Part shown: piece after piece, positions 35,846 through 44,800 of the stretch | Numbering within the stretch: position 1 is the stretch's first letter | Layout of the letters: each line of letters starts with the position of its first letter | NCBI GenBank assembly: GCA_947495795.1 | Contig: CANMAI010000003.1 | Span: forward strand, 1 to 64,000 | DNA length: 64,000 nucleotides | From: an uncultured Paracoccaceae bacterium | GTDB taxonomy: Bacteria; Pseudomonadota; Alphaproteobacteria; Rhodobacterales; Rhodobacteraceae | Direction of reading: 5' to 3' | Notes under the pieces: model-generated | Seen by the model: the letters and a program-made list of their open reading frames with translations, nothing else | Database searches by the model: none | Told to the model about the DNA's origin: nothing | Made by a program: the position numbers and the translations under genes

Positions 35846-36285
35846 GTTTAATCCTCCCAGATACGCCTCTCGCCCCCTTTGATCCGGGCGGAGATTTTGA
35901 GCTTTTGGATGCGCGCCATTCTGGCATCTTCATCTCACTTGTCATACCAGTTTAAATGCGTCGATATGTCAAGCACCCTCATTCGGACTTGAGAAACACC
36001 TGCAAATCTGCGATGTTTTGTTGAGCAAATACAGATTTTTAGCTGAAGTAGGCTCGCCTTGAGAGAGGCTGTAGAGTGACAACTGATCAGATATAATCGC
36101 GGGAATGGAGTGATATCTAAAGTGCTTTCGGAAAACTCGCCACACCGGCTTAGATCAATCTACAGCCCGATCTGGGATGGCTGTTGCAGGACCAGCGGCC
36201 AAACATCCCCCCAAGGGCTCGTTCGGCCTGCGCCGTTGTCACGAAACCGCTTGAATTGTTCAGATCGCTGTATGATTTTGGCGCC
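35846..36285. other. 440-bp divergent intergenic region
   Basis: This gap separates the TAXI-TRAP operon (minus) from the GntR regulator gene (plus). It is clearly more AT-rich than its surroundings. It contains the TAXI promoter/operator at 35939-35972 and a TATAAT at 36092-36097 that could serve the regulator gene. I see no credible gene in it. Confidence 0.6.
35939..35972 (-). promoter_or_regulatory. Promoter with overlapping FadR-type operator for TAXI-TRAP operon
   Basis: On the minus strand TTGACA (35967-35972) is separated by 20 bases from TATGAC (35941-35946). The latter lies inside AACTGGTATGACAA, whose core TGGTATGACAA (35939-35949) matches the FadR-subfamily consensus TNGTNNNACNA fully. 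Binding there would block RNA polymerase at the -10 region. Confidence 0.6.
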
Positions 36286-37014
36286 ATGACCGCAACAAAG
36301 CCAAAGCCCCGCAAGAAGAACCTCTCCCACGACATACGCGAGAGCCTCCTTGCGCTCCTCGAAAACGATGCCTACGGGCCGGGGGCAGCTCTGCCATCCG
36401 AACGCGAGCTGATGGCGCAGTTCGGCGTGGGCCGCCCGGCTGTGCGGGAGGCGATGCAGCATTTGCAGGTAATGGGGCTGGTAGAGATACGCCACGGCGA
36501 GCGTGCCAAGGTGGCCGAGCCTTCCATCGGGAAGATGGTGGAGCATTTCAGCGGTACGATGCGGCATCTGCTGGCAACCTCCAGCGCCAATCTTGAGCAT
36601 CTCAAGACAGCGCGCTTTGCGTTCGAGAAGGCGATGGCGCAGGAAGCGGCGCGGATGCGCACGACTTCGGATCTGGAGAGGCTGCGGCGGATTGTTGATG
36701 CGCAGGCGGGGGCCATGTCCGATATGACAAGTTTCCTGACGCATGATCGGGAGTTTCACCGCGCCTTGGCGTCAATCAGCGGCAACCCCATCTATACGGC
36801 GCTGGCAGAGGCAATGTTCGGCTGGCTGGCAGATTTTCATGCGGATACCGTTATTCTGCCGGGGCGTGAGCAGCTTACCATTGATGAACATCTGGAAATT
36901 GTGGATGCGATAGAGGCCAAGAACGCAGCCCGCGCTGCAAAGGCGATGCACGATCATCTTACCCGCGCAAATGTGCTCTATCATCGGACTTATCTCGCCT
37001 CTCCGGAGCCCTGA
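36286..37014 (+). CDS. GntR-family transcriptional regulator (FadR subfamily)
   Basis: This 242-residue regulator has an N-terminal winged helix (about residues 15-80, with LPSERELMAQFGVGRPAVRE) and an all-alpha FCD ligand domain (about 90-235). The FCD domain carries the metal/ligand histidines in DREFHRALAS and MHDHL. FCD proteins bind carboxylates, sometimes through a metal. The ATG at 36286 starts the conserved domain; an in-frame ATG at 36184 would add 34 residues without homologous features. Matching operators upstream of tctC, the TAXI gene and dctP make it the likely local repressor. Repeat copy 2 begins at its stop codon. Confidence 0.9.
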   Translation: MTATKPKPRKKNLSHDIRESLLALLENDAYGPGAALPSERELMAQFGVGRPAVREAMQHLQVMGLVEIRHGERAKVAEPSIGKMVEHFSGTMRHLLATSSANLEHLKTARFAFEKAMAQEAARMRTTSDLERLRRIVDAQAGAMSDMTSFLTHDREFHRALASISGNPIYTALAEAMFGWLADFHADTVILPGREQLTIDEHLEIVDAIEAKNAARAAKAMHDHLTRANVLYHRTYLASPEP

Positions 37015-37116
37015 AGCGTTTCGCTTTAAACTTGAATCACCTATCGCTGCCTGAAATCAAAGATTTCAACGCGTTAGGTGACAAGTGATAGCGCAGGTTA
37101 AAGACGAAACGCTTTA
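37013..37116 (+). repeat. Palindromic intergenic repeat, copy 2
   Basis: About 104 bp. The left end AAGCGTTTCGCTTTAAAC and right end GGTTAAAGACGAAACGCTTT are inverted repeats. The centre shares TGAAATCAAAGATTTCAACG and GCGTTAGGTGA with copy 1. It exactly fills the gap between convergent genes, and its right end contains the stop codon of the cyclase gene. Confidence 0.88.
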
Positions 37117-38019
37117 GATCAGTGCGAGCGGGCGGAGGGGTGCGCCGGTTGCGCCCTTCAGCTTGACCGCGGCGATCACGATGCAGAACGTTGTGATCCG
37201 CTTTGCCACCATCTCATCCAAGCAAAGGTTCTCGATGAGGTTCACACCGGCCTCGACGAGGCAATGCAGGTGAACGGGCATCTGTACCTTGGGAAAATCG
37301 GCACCGGGCAAAACCTCCACCGCCATCGTATCCGCGCCGATGGCGATCACCCCATGTGACGTGAGATAGCGTGCTGCCGTAAGGTCTATGCCCGGTTCAC
37401 CGGCGATATAGCGTTGGGGATCAGTATCGTAGTAACGGCCCCAACCGGTATGCAGACAAACCACATCTCCGGGCCGGGGGGGTGTTCCGGCGGCTGCAAA
37501 TGCTGCCTCCAGATCGCTTTGGGTCACGGCGCGCCCGGGCTCCAGATGCGCGGCGCCATCCAGTCCGGCAAGATCGAGGCATATCCCGCGCGTCACAATG
37601 GGTGGTATGTTTTCCACGCCAAGTTCCGCCAGCCCGGAAGGTGTTGTAAGTGCCTCTGCGGATCTGCCCCCATACATCCTGTCGCCCTCTGCGAAATGCC
37701 CCAAGGCATCGATATGAGTGCCAACATGGCTGGTCATCCCGATCCGCTCCAATATCGCTCCGGCATCATTCTCACCCCCGTTTGCGCGGCGCATGGCGAT
37801 GTTATCGGAGGCCCGCACGGTTGGCGAAAGCACATAAGGGGTCATGAGGGCGGGATTGGCGGGTGCGCCCGGCATGACGGTGCGGCCGAGATCGATCACA
37901 TGCCCCGTCTGTGCGAGTGTCAGGGCAGCGAGGGTCACATCCGCCGTCAGATATCGCCCTGCGGCCCCGGCCTGATTGCCCGGAGCCCACTCCGAATGAT
38001 CGTGAATGCAAGCCGTCAT
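37114..38019 (-). CDS. Cyclase family protein (kynurenine formamidase-like)
   Basis: This 301-residue protein of the metal-dependent cyclase/hydrolase family has the signature HVGTHIDALGHF (about residues 100-111), whose histidines and aspartate bind the metal. Related enzymes hydrolyse N-formylkynurenine, isatin or similar amides and lactams. No other tryptophan-degradation gene is nearby, so the substrate is open. The ATG at 38019 has GGAGGAG upstream. It is divergent from dctP, so both may respond to the same regulator. The TAA stop lies in repeat copy 2. Confidence 0.85.
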   Translation of the reverse strand: MTACIHDHSEWAPGNQAGAAGRYLTADVTLAALTLAQTGHVIDLGRTVMPGAPANPALMTPYVLSPTVRASDNIAMRRANGGENDAGAILERIGMTSHVGTHIDALGHFAEGDRMYGGRSAEALTTPSGLAELGVENIPPIVTRGICLDLAGLDGAAHLEPGRAVTQSDLEAAFAAAGTPPRPGDVVCLHTGWGRYYDTDPQRYIAGEPGIDLTAARYLTSHGVIAIGADTMAVEVLPGADFPKVQMPVHLHCLVEAGVNLIENLCLDEMVAKRITTFCIVIAAVKLKGATGAPLRPLALI

Positions 38020-38098
38020 TCGACACTCCTCCGCATCGCGGTTTCGGACCGATCAGGCCCGCTTTGAAGCCTGTCTGGAACTCTGCGGAGAGAATGAC

Positions 38099-38131
38099 TT
38101 GACAGGATCACATTTTCAACTGGTATGATGA
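38099..38131 (+). promoter_or_regulatory. Promoter with overlapping FadR-type operator for dctPQM
   Basis: TTGACA (38099-38104) and TATGAT (38124-38129) are spaced by 19 bases. TATGAT lies inside AACTGGTATGATGA (38118-38131), which fits TNGTNNNACNA with one mismatch. It is about 105 bases upstream of the dctP start. The architecture is the same as at the TAXI promoter. Confidence 0.6.
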
Positions 38132-38234
38132 CTTTGCAAACCAGCGCGATCTTTATCTGGCTCGACGCACCAAAGAAAGTGAAGGCGGAACCGTTGAGTA
38201 CACGCACTTCACAAGAGTATCTCGGGAGGAAGAC

Positions 38235-39338
38235 ATGACATCATCAATCGAACGAAGGCAGTTCATCCGAACGGCGGGGCTCGGTGCCGCAGGCGCTGCC
38301 GTGCTCGCAGCACCGGCCCTTGCGCAGGGGAAAAAGGAGCTTCGTTTCGTAACGTCCTTTCCCACAATGTTTCCCGGGCTGGGCACCTCTGCGCGGCGCG
38401 TAACAGACAGGATAAACCTAGCTACAGAAGGCCGTATCGAGGTTAAGTTGTATGATCGTGGTGCTCTTGTGCCGGGCGGTGTGGGTGTGTTTGAGGCGGT
38501 TTCTGCAGGCAATGCGGATATGTATTACTCATCCGAATACTACCACCCGTCAAAGAGCCAAGCCTACAATATCTACGGTGCCGTGCCCTTTGGCATGACA
38601 ACGCCGGAAACCTATGCCTGGATCCTACATGGCGGTGGCCAGCAGCTCTGGGACAAGCTTCATGCAGATTTCAACATGAAGCCGTTTGCCGGGCCCTCCA
38701 CAGGTGTTCAGATGGGTGGCTGGTATAACAAACAGATCGAATCACTCGATGATATGAAGGGCGTGAAGTTCCGCATGCCCGGCCTTGGAGGAGAGGTTCT
38801 GCGCTCAATCGGGGTGGCGGTTGTCAACCTGCCCGGATCGGAGGTTTTCGCGGCACTCCAGTCCGGTGCTATTGATGGCGCTGAATGGGTTGGCCCGTGG
38901 CACGATCTGGCCTTCGGCTTTCACAAGATCGTAAAGCATTACCACTGGCCCGGCTTCCACGAGCCTGGAAACATCGGTTCCTACGGGATCAATCTCGGCT
39001 TCTGGGAGGGTGTATCAGATGCCGACAAGCAGATCATCACATCCATCCTGGAAGCGGAATGCTATCTGCAAACCGCAGAGTATAACGGCGTCAGCCCCGA
39101 TGCGCTGGATAAGCTTCTGACGGAACACGGCGTTCAGTTGCACCAGTATCCTGACGAGCTGTTGGTGGAACTTGCCAAGGCGAGCAGGGATGTGATGGAA
39201 GATGTTGCGGGTGCCGATGCGATCACCAAGGATGTCTGGGAGAGCTACAAGGCCTTCCGTGAGAAATCCATGGGCTGGTCGAAATTGGGTATTCAGGGTT
39301 TCCTGAACGCCCGCACCCTCGCGCAATCCAGCATCTAA
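38235..39338 (+). CDS. dctP: TRAP transporter substrate-binding protein (DctP type)
   Basis: This 367-residue periplasmic binding protein has a Tat-type leader (ERRQFIRTAGLGAAGAAVLA). The DctP family body includes MPGLGGEVLRSIGVAVVNLP, with the conserved arginine that contacts the substrate carboxylate (FRMPG), and AALQSGAIDGAEWVGPW. Such proteins bind C4-dicarboxylates, keto acids or sugar acids. The ATG at 38235 has GGAGGAAG upstream. It heads the dctPQM operon, with a hairpin in the gap to dctQ. Confidence 0.92.
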   Translation: MTSSIERRQFIRTAGLGAAGAAVLAAPALAQGKKELRFVTSFPTMFPGLGTSARRVTDRINLATEGRIEVKLYDRGALVPGGVGVFEAVSAGNADMYYSSEYYHPSKSQAYNIYGAVPFGMTTPETYAWILHGGGQQLWDKLHADFNMKPFAGPSTGVQMGGWYNKQIESLDDMKGVKFRMPGLGGEVLRSIGVAVVNLPGSEVFAALQSGAIDGAEWVGPWHDLAFGFHKIVKHYHWPGFHEPGNIGSYGINLGFWEGVSDADKQIITSILEAECYLQTAEYNGVSPDALDKLLTEHGVQLHQYPDELLVELAKASRDVMEDVAGADAITKDVWESYKAFREKSMGWSKLGIQGFLNARTLAQSSI

Positions 39339-39351
39339 GCCTTTGGTTCCT

Positions 39352-39383
39352 CCCCGAGATCGTTCCGGGCCCTGTGCTCGGGG
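39352..39383 (+). terminator. Hairpin between dctP and dctQ
   Basis: CCCCGAG (39352-39358) pairs with CTCGGGG (39377-39383) across an 18-base loop, inside the 60-base gap after dctP. It is weaker than the other binding-protein hairpins because of the long loop. Confidence 0.4.
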
Positions 39384-39398
39384 CGGTTTCTGGGCAGA

Positions 39399-39950
39399 AT
39401 GGATCCCATGCTCAAACTCTCCCGCCTTCTCGATACGATTACAGACAGGTTTGGCCGTGGCCTCGCATGGCTGGCGATCTCGATGGTCGTGTTGCAGGGC
39501 GTTGTTGTCTTCATGCGCTACGTGTTCGGTCTGTCGATCCTGTGGATGCAGGAGGGTATCCTGTATCTTCACGCGATCATCTTTCTCTCTGCGGCCGGGT
39601 ATACGTTGCTGCACGATGGCCATGTTCGCGTCGATATTTTCTATAGTGGGGCAACCGCCAGAACGAAGGCCGTGATTGATATCATCGGCATCGCCTTTCT
39701 GCTCATGCCGGTCTGCCTGCTTCTGTTCTGGGCGGGTTGGCCTTATGTCGCCTCATCCTGGGCCGTTTTTGAAGGATCGATGGAACCGTCCGGGATCCCT
39801 GCGATGTTCCTCCTCAAAACCTGCATTCTCCTCTTCCCGGCGACGCTTGCCTTGCAGGGCCTCTCAATGGTGCTCCGCTCCATTCTCGTGCTGCAGGGCA
39901 AGCTGGAGACGAATGCATGGCAGCCGCCCCTCAGAAGCCCTGAAGGATAG
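39399..39950 (+). CDS. dctQ: TRAP transporter small permease (DctQ type)
   Basis: This 183-residue protein has four predicted membrane segments and the family stretch RYVFGLSILWMQEGILYLHA (about residues 45-64). It pairs with DctM to form the permease. The ATG at 39399 is used; an in-frame ATG lies three codons downstream. It is followed by dctM after 3 bases. Confidence 0.88.
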   Translation: MDPMLKLSRLLDTITDRFGRGLAWLAISMVVLQGVVVFMRYVFGLSILWMQEGILYLHAIIFLSAAGYTLLHDGHVRVDIFYSGATARTKAVIDIIGIAFLLMPVCLLLFWAGWPYVASSWAVFEGSMEPSGIPAMFLLKTCILLFPATLALQGLSMVLRSILVLQGKLETNAWQPPLRSPEG

Positions 39951-39953
39951 CGC

Positions 39954-41525
39954 GTGGGGTCTGATATCCTGCTCGGCCTGATGGTCGCGTTTGTTTTCGG
40001 CGCTCTGATGCTCGGGTTTCCCGTGGCGTTCACGCTAGCGGGCGCGTCCATTCTCTTTGGGCTGATGGGCTGGTGGTTTGATGTGTTCCAGCTTTCGTTC
40101 TTTGCCGTATTGCCGAACCGCATCAGCGGCCTGATGGCCAATCAGGTGCTGATCGCAATACCGCTTTTCATCTTCATGGGCGTCATGCTGGAACGGTCCC
40201 GCGTGGCGGAAGAGCTTCTGGAGACGATGGGCATGCTCTTTGGCAGGCTGCGGGGCGGGCTTGGTATCTCTGTCGCGATTGTGGGGGCGATGCTTGCAGC
40301 CTCAACGGGTATTGTGGGGGCCACGGTGGTTACCATGGGCCTTGTGGCGCTGCCCACGATGCTGCGGCGCGGCTACGATCCGAAGCTGGCGACCGGTATC
40401 ATCGCGGCGTCGGGAACGCTTGGGCAGATCATCCCGCCTTCGATCATTCTGGTGGTGCTGGGGGATCAGATCTCGATCGCGTATCAGGAAGCACAGCGCA
40501 AGCTTGGCAACTGGTCGCCTGATCCTGTCTCAGTCGGAGATCTCTTTGCCGGTGCCCTGATCCCCGGTCTCGTTCTGGTGGGGCTCTATATCCTCTACAT
40601 CCTGATTGTCTGCTGGTTCCGCCCGTCTGCCGGGCCTCCGATTACGGAGGTAGATGCTCAAAATGCAGGCCACCTTGGCCAGCGCCTGGTCCATGCGCTT
40701 CTGGCTCCGGCTGTTCTCATCGTCTCGGTCCTCGGGTCAATTCTCTCGGGCATCGCCACACCGACAGAGGCGGCGGCACTCGGTGCGCTTGGCGCCACCA
40801 TGCTCGGTGGATACAGGGCCAATACTGAACGGAAATGGGCTGTACTGCTTGCCTGCGCCGGTCTTGTCATCCTGATCTTTCTTGTCACCCAGGTCGATAT
40901 GCGGGTGACGCGTGAAATCGGCACAGCGCTGGAGCGTGCGTCGATCTGGGCGGCTGTTCTCGCCTGCATCGCGGTGGCCTACGGCTTTGCCGTCTGCCTC
41001 TGGCGCGTCTTCCGGAACGGTACGCTCGCAGAGGTCAACCGTCAGACCATCCGCATCACATCCATGGTGTTTGCGATCATCATCTGTGCCCAGCTTTTTT
41101 CACTCGTTTTCCTCGGATTGGGGGGCGATGAGATTGTCACAAGTATCCTCACATCCCTTCCCGGCGGCACGTTCGGGGCGGTCTTTACCGTTATGCTGGT
41201 GATCTTCGTGCTCGGCTTCTTTCTCGATGTACTGGAGATCTCTTTCGTGGTCGTTCCCATCGTCGCGCCCGTTCTTCTGGGGATGGAGCTTAATCCGGTC
41301 TGGCTCGGCGTGATGATCGCGGTCAACCTGCAAACTTCCTACCTCACGCCCCCCTTTGGCTTCGCGCTTTTCTACCTGCGCGGGGTGACACCGGTGGAAG
41401 TCTCGACCGGCACGATATACAAGGGCGTGGCCCCGTTCGTGGTAATCCAGCTTTCCATGCTTGGCATTCTGGCCCTCTTCCCCGGCCTTGCCACATGGCT
41501 GCCCGGAGTTATTTTCGGGCCCTGA
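39954..41525 (+). CDS. dctM: TRAP transporter large permease (DctM type)
   Basis: This 523-residue membrane protein begins at a GTG. Conserved DctM stretches include FPVAFTLAGASILFG, LLAASTGIVGATVVTMG-like and SGTLGQIIPPSIILVVLG. It is about 90 residues longer than short DctM proteins because of an extra hydrophobic block at about 285-385, a known feature of the long DctM subtype. It ends the operon, and repeat copy 3 begins at its stop codon. Confidence 0.92.
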   Translation: MGSDILLGLMVAFVFGALMLGFPVAFTLAGASILFGLMGWWFDVFQLSFFAVLPNRISGLMANQVLIAIPLFIFMGVMLERSRVAEELLETMGMLFGRLRGGLGISVAIVGAMLAASTGIVGATVVTMGLVALPTMLRRGYDPKLATGIIAASGTLGQIIPPSIILVVLGDQISIAYQEAQRKLGNWSPDPVSVGDLFAGALIPGLVLVGLYILYILIVCWFRPSAGPPITEVDAQNAGHLGQRLVHALLAPAVLIVSVLGSILSGIATPTEAAALGALGATMLGGYRANTERKWAVLLACAGLVILIFLVTQVDMRVTREIGTALERASIWAAVLACIAVAYGFAVCLWRVFRNGTLAEVNRQTIRITSMVFAIIICAQLFSLVFLGLGGDEIVTSILTSLPGGTFGAVFTVMLVIFVLGFFLDVLEISFVVVPIVAPVLLGMELNPVWLGVMIAVNLQTSYLTPPFGFALFYLRGVTPVEVSTGTIYKGVAPFVVIQLSMLGILALFPGLATWLPGVIFGP

Positions 41526-41627
41526 AGCGCTTGGCTTTTGATCTGAAGCATTCCTGTTCACCGACTGCGTTGAAATCTTTGATTTCAGGCAGCGATAGGT
41601 GATTAAGGTTTAAGGTGAAACGCTGTA
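41524..41627 (-). repeat. Palindromic intergenic repeat, copy 3 (inverted)
   Basis: About 104 bp in the opposite orientation to copies 1 and 2. The core GCGTTGAAATCTTTGATTTC plus AGGCAGCGATAGGTGATT and the right end GTTTAAGGTGAAACGCT match the reverse complement of copy 2. The other half is more diverged. It directly follows the dctM stop, where the same CCCTGAAGCG junction is seen as at copy 2. Confidence 0.8.
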
Positions 41628-41842
41628 GCGGTGCTCATTGCAGTGTTGTGCGGTCGCGTGGTCAGCCGGATTTTCGGGGGGCTGGCCACACTTGGCGATG
41701 CCCGGATTGCCCCGCCAGAACCGCCCCGAAAATTATCTGAAATTTTTTTGAACCTTTCCCGCTCCAGCGGCGACTAAGGGCATCAAGACGTAAAACCTGC
41801 CCTAACGGCAATGCGTCTAACAACATAGTTGGAGACTGAATT
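41628..41842 (+). promoter_or_regulatory. Upstream region of the RTX gene with inverted repeat
   Basis: A perfect 10-bp inverted repeat, ATTTTCGGGG (41670-41679) and CCCCGAAAAT (41724-41733), lies about 110 bases upstream of the RTX start. It is followed by an AT tract with TTTTTTTGAACC. A ribosome-binding site (TTGGAGAC) precedes the ATG at 41843. The repeat could be a regulator site or an old terminator; no promoter can be fixed with confidence. Confidence 0.4.
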
Positions 41843-44800
41843 ATGCCTACGACACCCGGTGACGACGAACTCTTTGGTGATGCAGACAACAACACGATCA
41901 GCGGTGGCGATGGCGATGATCGGATCTTTGGCCGTGCGGGGAATGACACGCTCAACGGCGACAATGGCAACGACCTGCTGAACGGCGGTGAGGGTGATGA
42001 CATCCTCAATGGCGGCGACGGCGACGACAATCTGCGCGGCGGCGACGGCAATGATACGCTGAACGGCAATGATGGCAACGACAGGCTTTTTGGCGGCGCG
42101 GGCGACGATACGCTGAACGGCGGCAACGGCAATGACGTGCTCATGGGCGATGCCGGTGCAGACGCTCTGGACGGCGGCGGAGGCATTGACACCGTGGATT
42201 ACTCCGCGTCCGGAGCTGGAATAACGGTCGTCATGAACAACGCCCAGACTCTGGGTATCGGCGGGGACGCTGAAGGCGACACGCTGCGAAATTTCGAAAA
42301 CCTCATCGGCTCCGCCTTCGATGACACCATCACCGGCAACAACGGAACCAATGTGATCAAAGCGGGCGCCGGTAACGACTTCATCGATAGCCGGGACGGC
42401 AGTGATGACGTGTTTGGCGAAGAAGGTAACGACACAATCAGGATCGTGAACGATAACAACCGCATCATCGATGGCGGCGCAGGTAATGATACGCTGATTG
42501 TGACTGAAAACGATGACTTGCGCAACGATACCCTCGTCTCGATCGAGAACATCGTTCTGCAAATCACCGGCAGAGACGATGCGATCATCCGTTTGAACGT
42601 TGAACAAATTGCGGATCTGCAATCGATCACGTTCATTCCACAGAACGGAAACCAGTTTGCAGATATCCGTGTCGGCGCCGCTGGAGAAACCGAGGTTGAT
42701 CTTTCCGGCATCGAGCTTATCGGCTTCGACCCTGCGCGGGATCGGTTCGTTGTCGAGGGAAACGACAATATTGACGAGGTTCTCACAGCCTCTGCCCTTG
42801 ACGATATCATCAATGGTCGCGGTGGCAATGATACCCTGAGAGGGTTTGGTGGTGATGATGAGTTGAACGGCGGCGATGGCGATGACCGGGTGTTCGGTGG
42901 CGCTAGCAACGACACGCTGAACGGCGGCAACGGTGCTGACAGGCTCGTTGGCGGCGGTGGCAATGATAGGATCAATGCCGGTGATGGCAACGATGCACTC
43001 TTTGGTGGCGACGGTGATGACGATATCCGCGGCGAAAACGGCAACGACACGCTGGATGGAGGTGACGGAGACGACCAGTTGTTCGGCGGCGACAACAACG
43101 ACCTGCTTCTGGGCGGCGCCGGTGCAGACATCATGGAAGGCGGCAACGGAAGGGACACCGTGGATTACTCCGCGTCCGGAGCTGGAATAACGGTCGTCAT
43201 GAACAACCGCGACGTGCTCGGCATCGGCGGGGACGCTGAAGGCGACAGCCTGCGGAACCTCGAAAACCTCATCGGCTCCGCCTTCGATGACACCATCACC
43301 GGCAACAACGGAACCAATGTGATCAATGCGGGCGCCGGTGACGATTTCATCGATAGCCGGGACGGCAGTGATGACGTGTTTGGCGAAGCAGGTAACGACA
43401 CGATCCGGATCGTGAACGATAACAACCGTATCATCGATGGCGGGGCAGGCAATGATACGCTGCTTGTGACCGAAGCCGATGACTTGCGCAACGATACCCT
43501 CGTCTCGATCGAGAACATCGTTCTGCAAATCACCGGCAGAGACGATGCACTCATCCGTGTGAACGCGGAACAGATCGCGGATCTGCAATCGATCGCGCTT
43601 GCTCTCCAGAACCTCAACCAGTTCGCCGATATCCGCATCTCCTCCGATGGAGAGACCGAGGTTGACCTCTCCGGCATCGAACTGATCGACTTGGATCCTG
43701 CACTGGACCGGTTCATCATCGAAGGCGACAACGATAGTGAGGTTCTCACAGCCTCCGACCTTAACGACATCATCAATGGTCGCGGCGGCAATGATACCCT
43801 GAGAGGGCTTGGTGGCGACGACGAGTTGAACGGTGGCGACGGCAACGACACGCTGGACGGCGGTGCGGGTGATGACGAGCTTCGCGGCGACGACGGCAAC
43901 GACACGCTGGACGGCGGTGCGGGTGATGACGAGCTTCGCGGCGGCAACGGCAACGACACGCTGGATGGTGGTGACGGAGACGACTTCCTGACCGGCGGCA
44001 ACAACAACGATCTGCTTTTGGGCAGCGCTGGTGCAGACATCATGGATGGCAGCAACGGAAGGGACACCGTGGATTACTCCGCGTCCGGAGCTGGAATAAC
44101 GGTCGTCATGAACAACCGCGACGTGCTCGGCATCGGCGGGGACGCTGAAGGCGACAGCCTGCGGAACCTCGAAAACCTCCGCGGCTCCGCCTTCGATGAC
44201 ACCATCACCGGCAACAACGGAACCAATGTGATCAATGCGGGCGCCGGTAACGACTTCATCGATAGCCGGGACGGCAGTGATGACGTGTTTGGCGAAGAAG
44301 GTGACGACATAATCCGGATCGTGAACGATAACAATCGCATCCTAGATGGTGGCGCGGGCAATGACACGCTTCTCGTGACCCAGAATGATGACCTGCGGAA
44401 CGATACACTCGTCTCGATCGAGATTATCGCTCTGGAAGTTACCGGCAGGAATGATGTTCTGATCCGCCTCAACGGAGAACAGGTCGAAAATCTGCAGTCC
44501 CTGACATTCGATTTGCAGCAGCCCAACCAGTTTGCCACGATCGACATCCGGGGTGGAGAAGCGGTTGTGATCGACGTCTCAGATGTGGATCTGACAGGCT
44601 TCGAGGCGACCCGGGATCAGTTCCTCATCATCGGAGACGGCGATTCCGAGACCCTCATAGCTTCGGACCTCAATGACAAAATCGAAGCCAATTCCGGCAA
44701 TGACACCATCGATGGCGGTGCGGGTGATGATGAGCTTTTCGGACAGAATGGCCGGGATGTCTTTATCAGCGGTGCCGGTGCCGACTTCATGGATGGCGGC

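Noticed and set aside
38719-38733. Further FadR-type site CTGGTATAACAA
   Set aside because: It encodes Trp-Tyr-Asn inside dctP, far from a promoter. Similar chance matches occur in coding sequence at 20430-20440 and in the gap at 57576-57584.
41783-43588. Long antisense open frame of about 600 codons opposite the RTX gene
   Set aside because: It is a by-product of the repetitive GC-rich RTX coding sequence. Similar frames recur opposite each repeat module, and the RTX reading has the family motifs.
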